Below, piece by piece: positions 1 through 8,561 of a DNA stretch of 64,000 nucleotides (positions are counted from its first letter, which is position 1; each line of letters begins with the position of its first letter). Made by a program: the position numbers and the translations under genes. Source of the DNA: Bradyrhizobium sp. CB1015 (GTDB lineage: Bacteria; Pseudomonadota; Alphaproteobacteria; Rhizobiales; Xanthobacteraceae). The notes under the pieces are model-generated. The model ran no database searches and had not been told where the DNA came from. It was given only the letters and a program-made list of their open reading frames with translations. Location: contig NZ_CP104174.1 of assembly GCF_025200925.1 (NCBI RefSeq), positions 3,906,001 through 3,970,000 on the forward strand, given 5' to 3'.

Positions 1-1
1 G

Positions 2-673
2 CGCGTGGCGCTGGCGCGCGCGGCGATCACCGAGCCGCGCGTGCTCTTGCTCGACGAGCCGCTGTCGGCGCTCGACGAGCAGCTCCGCGTCCAGATGCGC
101 CAGGAGCTCCGGCGGATGCAGCAGGAGCTCGGCATCACCTTCATCCATGTCACCCACACCCAGCTCGAGGCGATCGCGCTTGCGGATCTCGTCGTGGTGA
201 TGGAGCAGGGCAGGATCAAGCAGGCCGGACCGGCGCGCGAGGTCTATGCCCATCCGCGCGACCGCTATGTCGCCGAGTTCATGGGAGGCCAGAACGTGCT
301 GTCGGGCAGGGTGGAGAAGGTGAACGGCGCGAGCTTCACGCTCGCGCAGGCCGCGCCTGATGGCATCGAGGTGCCGCTTCAGGCCCGCCCGACCGTCAGC
401 GTCGGCGATAAGGTCGATATCGCCGTGCGACGCGACGACGTCGCGCTGGTGAGGCCCGGCAAGGAGCTGCCGCCGGGCTGCACCACGTCGCTGCCGAGCC
501 GCGTGCTCGCGATCGAATACCAGGGCTATTTCGTCAAGGTCATGCTCGACACCGTGCCGGACGACGAGTTCGTCGCCTATGTGCCCGAGAAAACCTTCTT
601 CGCAGATCCCTTCACCGTCGGCGACGTCGTGATGGCCACATGGGCCACCGGCAGTGCGCTTCCACTCGCCTAA
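2..673 (+). CDS. ABC transporter ATP-binding protein, C-terminal part (5' truncated by window)
   Basis: The reading frame is open from the first bases, so the Walker A half lies upstream of the window. Visible are the end of the signature region (RVALARA), Walker B with D-loop (LLLDEPLSALD) and the switch histidine (THTQLEA). After these comes a TOBE-like C-terminal domain from about residue 95 on. This layout is that of the PotA/UgpC/MalK class, which energises import of polyamines, sugars, iron or organic compounds at the inner membrane. The downstream molybdenum hydroxylase genes start 20 bases after its stop and are probably co-transcribed, so the importer may bring in that enzyme's substrate. 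The substrate itself cannot be told from this fragment. Confidence 0.9.
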   Translation, partial: RVALARAAITEPRVLLLDEPLSALDEQLRVQMRQELRRMQQELGITFIHVTHTQLEAIALADLVVVMEQGRIKQAGPAREVYAHPRDRYVAEFMGGQNVLSGRVEKVNGASFTLAQAAPDGIEVPLQARPTVSVGDKVDIAVRRDDVALVRPGKELPPGCTTSLPSRVLAIEYQGYFVKVMLDTVPDDEFVAYVPEKTFFADPFTVGDVVMATWATGSALPLA

Positions 674-693
674 GTCCCGCCGCGCACAGGAGC

Positions 694-1185
694 ATGACCG
701 TGCAGATATCCTTCACACTCAACGGACGGCCAACCGCTGTCGAGGTCGAGCCGGCAACCCTCGTCGCCGAGCTTCTGCGCGAGCAGCTTCATCTCACCGG
801 CACGCATATCGGCTGCGACACCAGCCAGTGCGGTGCCTGCGTCGTGCATCTGGACGGCCTGCCGGTGAAGAGCTGCACCCTGCTCGCGCCCGTGCTCGAC
901 GGTGCGACATTGCTCACGATCGAGGGCCTGACGGGCGCACCCGGCTCGAACCAGATGCATCCGATGCAGGAGGCCTTCCGCGAGCATCACGGGCTGCAGT
1001 GCGGCTTCTGCACACCGGGCATGCTGATGACCGCCGTCGCGCTTGCGACCGAGAAGCCGGACCTGACGGAGGCCGACGTTCGCCACGGCCTCGAAGGCAA
1101 CATCTGCCGCTGCACCGGCTACCAGAACATCGTCGTCTCGGTCATGGCCGGCGCCGCCGCCATGAACGCCGCCAAGGGAGAGTGA
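694..1185 (+). CDS. Molybdenum hydroxylase, [2Fe-2S] small subunit (CoxS-like)
   Basis: This 163-residue protein is the electron-transfer subunit of an aerobic CO dehydrogenase/xanthine dehydrogenase-type enzyme. It has an N-terminal plant-ferredoxin-like [2Fe-2S] site (CDTSQCGAC followed by SC) and the C-terminal all-helical [2Fe-2S] site (CGFCTPG and CRCTGYQ). The start at 694 is chosen because it is preceded by an AGGAG-type site and the family begins with the short strand [10 protein letters not shown]; a longer in-frame start at 640 would overlap the ATPase gene. The large-subunit gene starts 2 bases after its stop. Expected to be cytoplasmic. Confidence 0.93.
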   Translation: MTVQISFTLNGRPTAVEVEPATLVAELLREQLHLTGTHIGCDTSQCGACVVHLDGLPVKSCTLLAPVLDGATLLTIEGLTGAPGSNQMHPMQEAFREHHGLQCGFCTPGMLMTAVALATEKPDLTEADVRHGLEGNICRCTGYQNIVVSVMAGAAAMNAAKGE

Positions 1186-1187
1186 CC

Positions 1188-3575
1188 ATGGGCAATGTGA
1201 TCGGTATCGGCGCCGCACCGAAGCGGAAAGAGGACCAGCGCTTCCTCACCGGCCGCGGCAATTACGTCTCCGACATCAAGCGCCCCGGCATGGCCGCCGG
1301 CGTGTTCGTGCGCTCGCCGCACGGCCATGCGGTGCTGCGCGGCATCGACAAGAGCGCCGCGCTGGCTTCGCCCGGCGTCATTGCGGTCCTGACCGGGGAC
1401 GACGTCGCCGATGATGGGCTGGGGTCGCTGCCCTGCGGCTGGGGCATCACGGACGCAAAGGGCGTGCCGATGAAGGAGCCGCCGTTCCCGATGCTGGCGC
1501 AGGACAAGGTGCGTTTCGTCGGCGACATGGTGGCTTTCGTCATCGCAGAAACGCCGGAGCAGGCCAACGCGGCGGCTGACCTGCTGAAGGTCGACTATAA
1601 GGTGCTGCCCTCCGTGGTCGGCGTGCTCGAAGCCGTCAGGCCCGACGCGCCGCAATTGTTCGACGACGTGCCGAACAACATTTGCTGCGACTGGGAGCTC
1701 GGCGACAAGGCCGCGGTCGAATCCGCGTTCAAGAAGGCGGCGCATGTCGCAAGACTCAGCCTCGTCAACAACCGCCTGATCGGCAACCCCATGGAGCCGC
1801 GCGCGGCCGTCGCCGAATACGAGCCGGGCACGGATCGCTACACGCTGTGGACCACCAGCCAGTTCCCGCACGTCGTGCGCTTCCTGATGGGCGCGCTGGT
1901 GCTGAACATTCCTCAACACAAGCTGCGCGTGGTGGCGCCCGATGTCGGCGGTGGCTTCGGAGTCAAGCAGTTCCATTACGGCGAAGAGGCCGTGATCACC
2001 TGGGCCGCCAAGCGCGTGCGGCGGCCGGTGAAATGGGTGGCGAGCCGGTCGGAAGGCTATGTCTCCGATCGCCACGGCCGCGATCATGTCACCGAGGCCG
2101 AGCTCGCGCTCGACGAGACCGGAAAATTCCTCGCCTTCCGCGTCAACACGCTGGCCAATATGGGCGGCTATCTCTCGACCTTCGGGCCGAATATCCCGAC
2201 CAATCTCTATGGGCCGCTGCTCGGCGGCGTCTACACCACGCCGGCGATCTACTGCAACGTGAAGGTGGTCTTCACCAACACCGTTCCGGTCGATGCCTAT
2301 CGTGGCGCCGGCCGGCCCGAGGCGACCTTCGTGCTGGAGCGGATCGTCGATGTCGCCGCCAGCGAGATGGGCATCGACCGCGTCGAGATCCGCCGCCGCA
2401 ACATGATCCCGAAGGAAGCCTATCCGTATCAGACGCCGGTGCTGGTGCAGTACGATTCCGGCGATCCCATGGGCTGTCTCGACGGCGCGCTGGTCGCGGC
2501 CGACGTCAAGCATTTTGGCGTGCGCAAGGCGGCGTCCGCCAGCAAGGGCAAGTTCCGCGGGCTCGGCTACTCCACCTATGTCGAAGCCTGCGGCCTTGCG
2601 CCGTCGCGCTTCGCCGGGCGGTTGGGGGCGCGCGGCGGCCTCTATGAAAGCGCCACGGTGCGGGTACATCCGACCGGCCAGGTGACGGTCATGATCGGCA
2701 CCCACAATCACGGCCAGGGCCACGAGACCACCTTCGCGCAGATCGTCTCGGACAAGCTCGGCGTCGCGTTCGAGAATGTCGACATCGTGTTCGGCGATAC
2801 CGATCGCGTCCAGTTCGGCATGGGCACCTATGGCTCGCGCTCGCTGGTCGTCGGCGGCGCCGCGCTGTCGAAGGCGACGGACAAGGTGATCGTCAAGGGC
2901 AAGAAGATCGCGGCGCATCTGCTCGAAGTGTCTGAAGCCGACATCCAGTTCGAGGCCGGCAAGTTTTCCGTTGCCGGCACGGACCGCATCAAGACGTTCG
3001 AGGAGATCGCGGGCGCAGCTTACGTGCCGCACAATTACCCGCTCGAGGTGCTGGAGCCGGGGCTCGAGGAGCAGGCCTACTACGACCCCGTCAACTTCAC
3101 CTATCCAGGCGGTTGCCACATCGCCGAGGTCGAGGTCGATCCCGAGACGGGCACGGTAACGCTGGTGAACTATACGGCGGTGGACGACGTCGGCACGGTC
3201 ATCAATCCGATGATCGTCGAGGGGCAATTGCACGGCGGCATCGTGCAGGGCGTCGGCCAGGCCCTGTTTGAGAATGCGGTCTATGACGAGGGTTCCGGCC
3301 AATTGCTGTCGGGCTCGCTGATGGATTACTGCATGCCGCGCGCCGATCACCTGCCGATGATGAAGGTCGCGACCCACTCGACGCTCTGCACGCACACGCC
3401 GATGGGCGTGAAGGGCTGCGGCGAGGTCGGCACCATCGGCTCGCCGGCCGCCGTCATCAATGCGGTGGTCGATGCGCTGTCGCATCTCGGCGTCACCCAT
3501 GTCGACATGCCGGCGACCCCGAACCGGATCTGGCGCCTGCTGCAGAACGCGTCGCTGCCGGTCGCCGCGGAATAG
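1188..3575 (+). CDS. Molybdenum hydroxylase, Mo-pterin large subunit (form II CoxL-like)
   Basis: The 795-residue catalytic subunit of the xanthine oxidase/CO dehydrogenase family binds the molybdenum-cytosine dinucleotide cofactor. The active-site loop reads AYRGAGR at residues 370-376, which is the form II signature; true form I CO dehydrogenases carry AYxCSFR. The catalytic glutamate lies in KGCGEVGT (E746). The start at 1188 has a purine-rich site in the end of the small-subunit gene. Gene order small-large-medium is also the form II order. Form II enzymes are not reliable indicators of CO oxidation, and the neighbouring importer and amidase point to hydroxylation of an organic, perhaps N-containing, substrate. 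Confidence 0.92.
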   Translation: MGNVIGIGAAPKRKEDQRFLTGRGNYVSDIKRPGMAAGVFVRSPHGHAVLRGIDKSAALASPGVIAVLTGDDVADDGLGSLPCGWGITDAKGVPMKEPPFPMLAQDKVRFVGDMVAFVIAETPEQANAAADLLKVDYKVLPSVVGVLEAVRPDAPQLFDDVPNNICCDWELGDKAAVESAFKKAAHVARLSLVNNRLIGNPMEPRAAVAEYEPGTDRYTLWTTSQFPHVVRFLMGALVLNIPQHKLRVVAPDVGGGFGVKQFHYGEEAVITWAAKRVRRPVKWVASRSEGYVSDRHGRDHVTEAELALDETGKFLAFRVNTLANMGGYLSTFGPNIPTNLYGPLLGGVYTTPAIYCNVKVVFTNTVPVDAYRGAGRPEATFVLERIVDVAASEMGIDRVEIRRRNMIPKEAYPYQTPVLVQYDSGDPMGCLDGALVAADVKHFGVRKAASASKGKFRGLGYSTYVEACGLAPSRFAGRLGARGGLYESATVRVHPTGQVTVMIGTHNHGQGHETTFAQIVSDKLGVAFENVDIVFGDTDRVQFGMGTYGSRSLVVGGAALSKATDKVIVKGKKIAAHLLEVSEADIQFEAGKFSVAGTDRIKTFEEIAGAAYVPHNYPLEVLEPGLEEQAYYDPVNFTYPGGCHIAEVEVDPETGTVTLVNYTAVDDVGTVINPMIVEGQLHGGIVQGVGQALFENAVYDEGSGQLLSGSLMDYCMPRADHLPMMKVATHSTLCTHTPMGVKGCGEVGTIGSPAAVINAVVDALSHLGVTHVDMPATPNRIWRLLQNASLPVAAE

Positions 3576-3586
3576 GGAGGACAACA

Positions 3587-4384
3587 ATGAAGCCTTTTGC
3601 CTATCACCTGCCGGACCAGATTCCGGATGCGGCCAAGCTCCTGACCTCGATCGAGGACAGCAAGCTGGTCGCCGGCGGCATGACGCTGATCCCGACGCTG
3701 AAGCAACGGCTGGCCAGTCCGGCCGCGCTGGTCGATCTGTCGAAGCTCGGAAACCTCAAGGGCATCACCGACGACGGCGCCGCCATCACCATCGGCGCGA
3801 TGACGCCGCACGCGGTGGTGGCTGCCTCCAAGCTGGTGCAGGCCAGGATCCCCGGTCTGGCGGCGCTGGCCTCGATGATCGGCGATCCCGCCGTGCGCAG
3901 TCGCGGCACCATCGGCGGCTCCGTTGCGAACAACGATCCGGCCGCGGATTATCCCGCCGGCGTGCTTGGTCTCGGCGCCACCATCATCACCAGCAAGCGC
4001 CAAATCGCGGCCGACAAGTTCTTCCTCGGCCTGTTCGAAACCGCGCTTGAGCCTGGCGAGATCATCACGGCGATCCGCTTTCCCGTGCCGCTGAGGGCGG
4101 GCTATGCCAAGTTCAAGGCTCCGGCCTCGCGCTATGCGTTGGTCGGTGTGTTCGTCGCGCAGTTCGCCGATGGCGTTCGCGTCGCGGTCACCGGCGCCGG
4201 GCCCGGCGTGTTCCGCGTGCCGCCGATGGAGGCGGCGCTGTCGGGCCATTTCGATCCGTCTGCGATCGCGGCGATCAAGATCGACACCGACGGTCTCACC
4301 TCCGACATCCATGCCGAAGCCGATTACCGTGCGCATCTCGTCACGGTGATGACCAAACGCGCCGTCGAAGCGGCGCTCAGCTAG
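3587..4384 (+). CDS. Molybdenum hydroxylase, FAD-binding medium subunit (CoxM-like)
   Basis: A 265-residue FAD subunit that passes electrons from the iron-sulfur subunit to the final acceptor. Two flavin-binding loops typical of the family are visible: AGGMTLIP near residue 30 and TIGGSVANNDPAADYP near residue 110. Length matches CoxM proteins (about 260-290 residues). The gene starts 11 bases after the large subunit with an AGGGAGG site, so the three genes form one translational unit. Confidence 0.92.
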   Translation: MKPFAYHLPDQIPDAAKLLTSIEDSKLVAGGMTLIPTLKQRLASPAALVDLSKLGNLKGITDDGAAITIGAMTPHAVVAASKLVQARIPGLAALASMIGDPAVRSRGTIGGSVANNDPAADYPAGVLGLGATIITSKRQIAADKFFLGLFETALEPGEIITAIRFPVPLRAGYAKFKAPASRYALVGVFVAQFADGVRVAVTGAGPGVFRVPPMEAALSGHFDPSAIAAIKIDTDGLTSDIHAEADYRAHLVTVMTKRAVEAALS

Positions 4385-4398
4385 CTGTCTTAGGGTTC

Positions 4399-5874
4399 AT
4401 GATGACTGATGGTTCCGGCCGAACGGCCTTCCCGCCGGCGCCGACTGGCCTTGGCGCGCTCTCTGCAACCGAGATCGTGGCCGGTTATCGGCGCAAGGCA
4501 TTCACGCCGCGCGATGTCGTCGACGACACCATCGCCGCGCTGGAGGTGACGAACGAAGCCTGCAACGCAATCGTGACCCCGATGTACGAGCAGGCGAGGG
4601 CGGAGGCTGATCGTCTCACCAAGGAGATGCGCGCCGGCGAAGTCATGGGGCCGCTGGCCGGCGTGCCCGTCACGATCAAGGATCTCGTCTACGTCGCGGG
4701 CGTGCCGGCCTATGCCGGCTCGCCCATGAATACGGCATTCGTGCCCGAGGTCGATGCCGCCGTGGTTTCCGCGTTGAAAGCGTCCGGTGCCATCATCACC
4801 TGCAAGACCACGACCTGCGAGTCCGGCTACAAGCTCACGGCCGACAGCCCGGTCACCGGCACCACGCGGAATCCCTGGAATCCCGGTCGCACCAGCGGCG
4901 GATCGAGCGGCGGCGCGGCGGCAGGCGTTGCCGCCGGTTGCGGCCCGATCGCGATCGGCACCGACGGCGTCGGCTCGATCCGCGTGCCGTCCTCGTTCTG
5001 CGGCGTGTTCGGGCTGAAGCCGACCTTCGGGCTCGTGCCGCGCTCGCCCGGCTTCTCGCCGCCGTCCTGGGCCTCGCTCGCGCATACCGGGCCGATCACA
5101 CGTACCGTGGCGGACGCTGCGCTCACCCTGGAGATCATCGCCGGCTACGATATGCGCGATGCCGCAAGCCTTCCCGTGCCGTCCCGCCGCTTCGATACCG
5201 ACGCCGCAGCGCTGAACGGCATTCGCATCGCCGCCAGCGTCGATCTCGGTTATGCCGCCGTCAGTCCTGACGTGACGGCCGCATTCGGCAAGTCGCTCGC
5301 CATTCTCGACTCCTGCGGCGCGCAGGTCACCATGGACGGCCCCACGCTCGATCCCGGCATTCTGGAGCATACGCTGAAGCCGATCGCCTTCACCGAGCAG
5401 GCGGCGGCCGTTGCGGGCAAGACCACGGCCGATCTCGCCGGCTCCGAGGCCGCCTATCGCGATGTCGTCGGCGTCGGCCGGCGCTACAGCGGCACGGACT
5501 ACGTCGAAGCAGGCTATCGCCGCGGGCAGGCGCGCAACGCCTTCGTCAAACTGTTCGAGCGCGTCGATGCCCTGGTGACGCCGACCGTCGCGGTGACCGC
5601 GTTCGAGGCCGGCCAGATCGGCGTCGGCAAGATCGACGGCCGCGAGGTCGACCCGCATCTCGGCTGGTCGCCCTTCACCTGGCCGATCAATCTCGCCGGG
5701 CTTCCGGCGGCGACGCTACCGTGCGGCTTCGACCGCGACGGAATGCCGATCGGGCTTCAGATCGTCGCGCCCTGGCTCGATGAGCCCACCATCTTCCGTA
5801 TCGCCGCCGCCTTCGAAGCGGCACAACCCTGGGCAAAGTTCTGGCCGCAGCTGGCGCTGCGCCGGAAGGCGTGA
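4399..5874 (+). CDS. Amidase-signature family hydrolase
   Basis: A 491-residue amidase-signature enzyme that hydrolyses a carboxamide or related C-N bond. The Ser-cisSer-Lys triad is present: the Lys in VTIKDLVYVAG, and the serine pair in the glycine-serine-rich stretch GRTSGGSSGGAAAG followed by GTDGVGSIRVPS. It lies 14 bases downstream of the hydroxylase medium subunit and is probably the last gene of that operon. Homology also covers GatA and allophanate hydrolase, but there are no GatB/GatC partners nearby, so a catabolic amidase is more likely. Two adjacent ATG codons (4399 and 4402) could serve as start. Confidence 0.88.
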   Translation: MMTDGSGRTAFPPAPTGLGALSATEIVAGYRRKAFTPRDVVDDTIAALEVTNEACNAIVTPMYEQARAEADRLTKEMRAGEVMGPLAGVPVTIKDLVYVAGVPAYAGSPMNTAFVPEVDAAVVSALKASGAIITCKTTTCESGYKLTADSPVTGTTRNPWNPGRTSGGSSGGAAAGVAAGCGPIAIGTDGVGSIRVPSSFCGVFGLKPTFGLVPRSPGFSPPSWASLAHTGPITRTVADAALTLEIIAGYDMRDAASLPVPSRRFDTDAAALNGIRIAASVDLGYAAVSPDVTAAFGKSLAILDSCGAQVTMDGPTLDPGILEHTLKPIAFTEQAAAVAGKTTADLAGSEAAYRDVVGVGRRYSGTDYVEAGYRRGQARNAFVKLFERVDALVTPTVAVTAFEAGQIGVGKIDGREVDPHLGWSPFTWPINLAGLPAATLPCGFDRDGMPIGLQIVAPWLDEPTIFRIAAAFEAAQPWAKFWPQLALRRKA

Positions 5875-5980
5875 GCTAAAAAGCGATGCGATTGGGATGA
5901 AATCGTCATCGCGTTTTAGCTTATTGTTCGAGCATGATCTTTTCGGAAAACCGCTACGCACTTTTCCGGATCATGCTCTA
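5875..5980. repeat. Palindromic intergenic repeat, copy 1 (convergent gap)
   Basis: Two hairpin-forming halves lie between the amidase and LysR stop codons. The first pairs GCGATGCGATT with AATCGTCATCGC. The second pairs AGCATGATC-TTTTC-GGAAAA with TTTTCCGGATCATGCT. The last bases supply the LysR stop codon. A near-identical element in reverse orientation lies at 37197-37304. From memory, elements of this sequence are abundant in Bradyrhizobium-type genomes. It may act as a bidirectional terminator here. Confidence 0.85.
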
Positions 5981-6877
5981 GGACAGCTCGATCGGCGCGC
6001 CGCGGCCGCTCAGCTCTTCATCGAGCCGCAGATAATGCGCAAGATAATCGTGCAGCGCGGTCGCTGCTTTCGAGGTCGCGCCGCTCGACTTGTAGAGCAA
6101 GAGCTCGATCTTTGGCAGCGGGGGCAGGCCTTCGTTCGGCCCGATCTCGCGCATCGCCGGCACCAGCGCGCTGCGGCCGAGCACGGTGACGGCCATGCCG
6201 GCGAAGGCCGCAGCCTGAAGGCCGCCGACGCTTTCGCTGACGCAGGCGATGCGCCAGCGCAAATTCGCCCGCTCCAGCGTGTCGATGGCGTAGTCGCGAT
6301 AGATGTTGCCGGGTGGCAGGAGCGCCAGCGGAATCGGACGCTCCTGATGCGCGGCGGACTGCTCGCCGGTCATCCACACCAATTGCTCGCGCCGCACCAC
6401 CTGGCCGCCGGTGAAATCATTCATGCGGGTGACGAGCGCGATGTCGACATCGCCGCGCTTGACGAGGCCGACCAGCGGCGTCGATAGCGCGCAATTGAGC
6501 TCGACCTGCACGCGCGGAAAGGATTTTCGGAACACGCTGAGGATCGACGGCAGCATGAACGCCGCATAGAGGTCGGGCGTGCCGAGCACGACCTGGCCCT
6601 CGATCTCCTGCGAAGCCAGTTGCGAGATCAGCTCGTCATGCAACCGCAGGATGGACTTGGCGTAGGTGAGAACGGTGGTGCCGTCGTCGGTCAGCGTCAG
6701 CCTGCGACCGCCATGCTCGAACAATTGCTTGCCGGTCAGCTCCTCCAATCGCTGCAATTGCAGCGTGATCGCCGGCTGGGTACGGCCCAGCCGGCGCGCG
6801 GTCTCGGTGATGCTGCCGGTCTCGACCACCGAGATCAGCGACCGGAGCATGCGGATGTCGAGGCTGATGAGGTTCAT
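5978..6877 (-). CDS. LysR family transcriptional regulator
   Basis: A 299-residue LysR-type regulator with an N-terminal winged helix-turn-helix (residues about 7-65, including TETARRLGRTQPAITLQLQRLE) and a LysR substrate-binding domain in the remainder. It is convergent with the hydroxylase/amidase operon and faces away from the LacI locus, so its target is uncertain; LysR proteins often control a neighbouring catabolic operon. The stop codon overlaps the intergenic repeat. The 284-base gap upstream of its start, up to 7161, holds no gene I can support. Confidence 0.9.
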   Translation of the reverse strand: MNLISLDIRMLRSLISVVETGSITETARRLGRTQPAITLQLQRLEELTGKQLFEHGGRRLTLTDDGTTVLTYAKSILRLHDELISQLASQEIEGQVVLGTPDLYAAFMLPSILSVFRKSFPRVQVELNCALSTPLVGLVKRGDVDIALVTRMNDFTGGQVVRREQLVWMTGEQSAAHQERPIPLALLPPGNIYRDYAIDTLERANLRWRIACVSESVGGLQAAAFAGMAVTVLGRSALVPAMREIGPNEGLPPLPKIELLLYKSSGATSKAATALHDYLAHYLRLDEELSGRGAPIELS

Positions 6878-7161
6878 GCGGTGTCCATGTCGCCCAGAAT
6901 TTATGCAAGTTCTGTGCTACTGGCCGCCGAGCGGCGGTGCCCGGCGCTGCGGTCTGAACGCGCATCCCGGTTGGAGTGCACACGTGTGCACTTGGTCCCG
7001 CTCTAGTCCCTTGTTAAGATATGAGAATGCCTTGGAATATCAGTGCTATCGCTTCTCCATAGCGCCCAAGACGGCGCGCGGGTTTGACCTTATCAATCAG
7101 TTGATCAGACGGTTGCGTGTGCGTGGTGCGTGGGCCGGGAGATCAAGGCTGTGCTTGCCTG

Positions 7162-7998
7162 TCAATTCGTCGGCCCATCCCCACGGATCGCAAACGTGGT
7201 CGCCTTCAGCTTGGTCATGCCGAACTTGTCGAACAGCTTGTCATAGGTGCCATCAGTGCGGATCGCCGTCAGTGCCTCGGCAACGGCCTGGGCCAGCAGC
7301 TTGTCACGAAAGGCGAAGGTGATGTCCGTGCCCGCGATGTCGCGGACCCAGATCTTGGCGATGCCCTTTTGCTCCAGTGAATTCGCGGTCTCGTTGATGT
7401 TGAGCGCGGCCTCGAGCTGCCCGGCGCGCAGCGCCGCGGAGGTGGCGGTGACGGTGGTGAAGGTGCGCAGCTCGACCGGCTTGAGGCCCTTGGCTTCCAT
7501 CGCCGTGCTGAACTCGCGCGCCTTGCGCTCGGTGTAGGTCGCCGATTCCACACCGACCACGCGGCCGGCGAGGTCCTCGAACTTCTCCAGCTTCAGGCTG
7601 GAGGAGGGATCGGTGTAGATGCTGATCGCCTGCTGGGCATAAGGCACGAGGTAAAGCATCTTCGAGCGCTCCTCGGTCCAGAACAGGCCGGTGTTGATCG
7701 CATCGAACCGGCCAGAGCGCAGCGCCGGGATCATCGGCGGGAAGTCCATACGCAGGAACACCGGCTCGACGCAGATGCGCTTGGCGATCTCGCGGGCGAG
7801 CTCGACGTTGAGGCCCTGAAGCTCGCCCTTGTCGTCGACGAATTGCTGAGGCGGCAGCGTCGGGTTGATCGACATCTGCCATTTCGGCGCCTCGATCAGG
7901 CTCGAGGCCGGCACTTTTGGCGTGCAGGTCTGGGCACCGGCGGCCTGCGTCAGGCCGGTCAGAAGGATGAGGGCGGAGAAGGTTTTTGCAAATCGCAT
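7162..7998 (-). CDS. ABC transporter solute-binding protein, family 3 (polar amino acid type)
   Basis: A 278-residue periplasmic binding protein with a Sec signal peptide (MRFAKTFSALILLTGLTQAAGA) and a type 3 solute-binding fold. It contains the block INPTLPPQQFVDDKGELQGL. It is a clear paralogue of the protein at 18474-19310, which shares the INPT-PPQQFVD, RMDFP-MIPAL and FWTEERSK blocks. It is the last gene of the leftward LacI operon and has no permease of its own, so it may feed the importer encoded at 19330-20849. Ligand unknown; polar amino acid or small carboxylate by family. Confidence 0.9.
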   Translation of the reverse strand: MRFAKTFSALILLTGLTQAAGAQTCTPKVPASSLIEAPKWQMSINPTLPPQQFVDDKGELQGLNVELAREIAKRICVEPVFLRMDFPPMIPALRSGRFDAINTGLFWTEERSKMLYLVPYAQQAISIYTDPSSSLKLEKFEDLAGRVVGVESATYTERKAREFSTAMEAKGLKPVELRTFTTVTATSAALRAGQLEAALNINETANSLEQKGIAKIWVRDIAGTDITFAFRDKLLAQAVAEALTAIRTDGTYDKLFDKFGMTKLKATTFAIRGDGPTN

Positions 7999-8069
7999 CT
8001 GAATACTCCGATCAAATCGTGGGTGGCAGAGGAGCCGTTCTCCGGCCCAAGGTCTTCTTCATTGTCTCG

Positions 8070-8552
8070 TCATGTGGCCGCCGCAGCACCGGCTTGCCGG
8101 GTCAGGATCAGCGAGATGTGGCGCGCCGCGGTCACCACCTCGTCGCGCTGGTTGAGGAGGTCGAGCGTCTCGACGACGATGCCGCGCGCGGGGTTTTTGG
8201 TCGGCCGCTTCTCGACGAAGCGGAAGCGCACCCGCAAGCTATCGCCGGCGACGATGGGGCCCTTGAATTTGACCTCGTCCCAGCCGAGCGAGGCGACCGA
8301 GGTCTCCTCATAGAGCTTCAGCTCCGACTTCAGCCCTTCCATCAGGGACAGGCCGTACAGGCCATGGCCGATCACCGCGGGAAAGCCGCGGGAGCGCGCA
8401 TAGGCGCCGTCGACATGGAGCGGATGATGATCGCGCGTGACGTCGGCGAAGGACGCGATATCGGCTTCGGTCACGGTATGCACGGCGGTCTCGAACTCCG
8501 CGCCGAGCGCAATATCTTCGTAGCGGAGATTGATCGGGGCGCTCGTGTCCAT
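8070..8552 (-). CDS. MaoC-like (R)-specific enoyl-CoA hydratase
   Basis: A 160-residue single hotdog-fold protein. The hydratase 2 motif with catalytic Asp and His is visible as D-HHPLHVD near residue 40, followed by GHGLYGLSLMEG. MaoC proteins hydrate enoyl-CoA esters or dehydrate hydroxyacyl-CoA. It sits between the CoA-transferase and the binding-protein gene in the leftward operon, which fits a CoA-thioester degradation route. Confidence 0.88.
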   Translation of the reverse strand: MDTSAPINLRYEDIALGAEFETAVHTVTEADIASFADVTRDHHPLHVDGAYARSRGFPAVIGHGLYGLSLMEGLKSELKLYEETSVASLGWDEVKFKGPIVAGDSLRVRFRFVEKRPTKNPARGIVVETLDLLNQRDEVVTAARHISLILTRQAGAAAAT

Positions 8553-8561
8553 GCTGATCCC

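Noticed and set aside
1188..3575. Annotation as form I CO dehydrogenase (coxL)
   Set aside because: The active-site loop is AYRGAGR and not AYxCSFR, so CO oxidation is not supported.
1119..3587. Long open frame (about 820 codons) on the minus strand across the hydroxylase large-subunit gene
   Set aside because: It is the antisense shadow of a well-identified gene in high-GC DNA; its translation is Arg/His/Asp-rich with no family motif.
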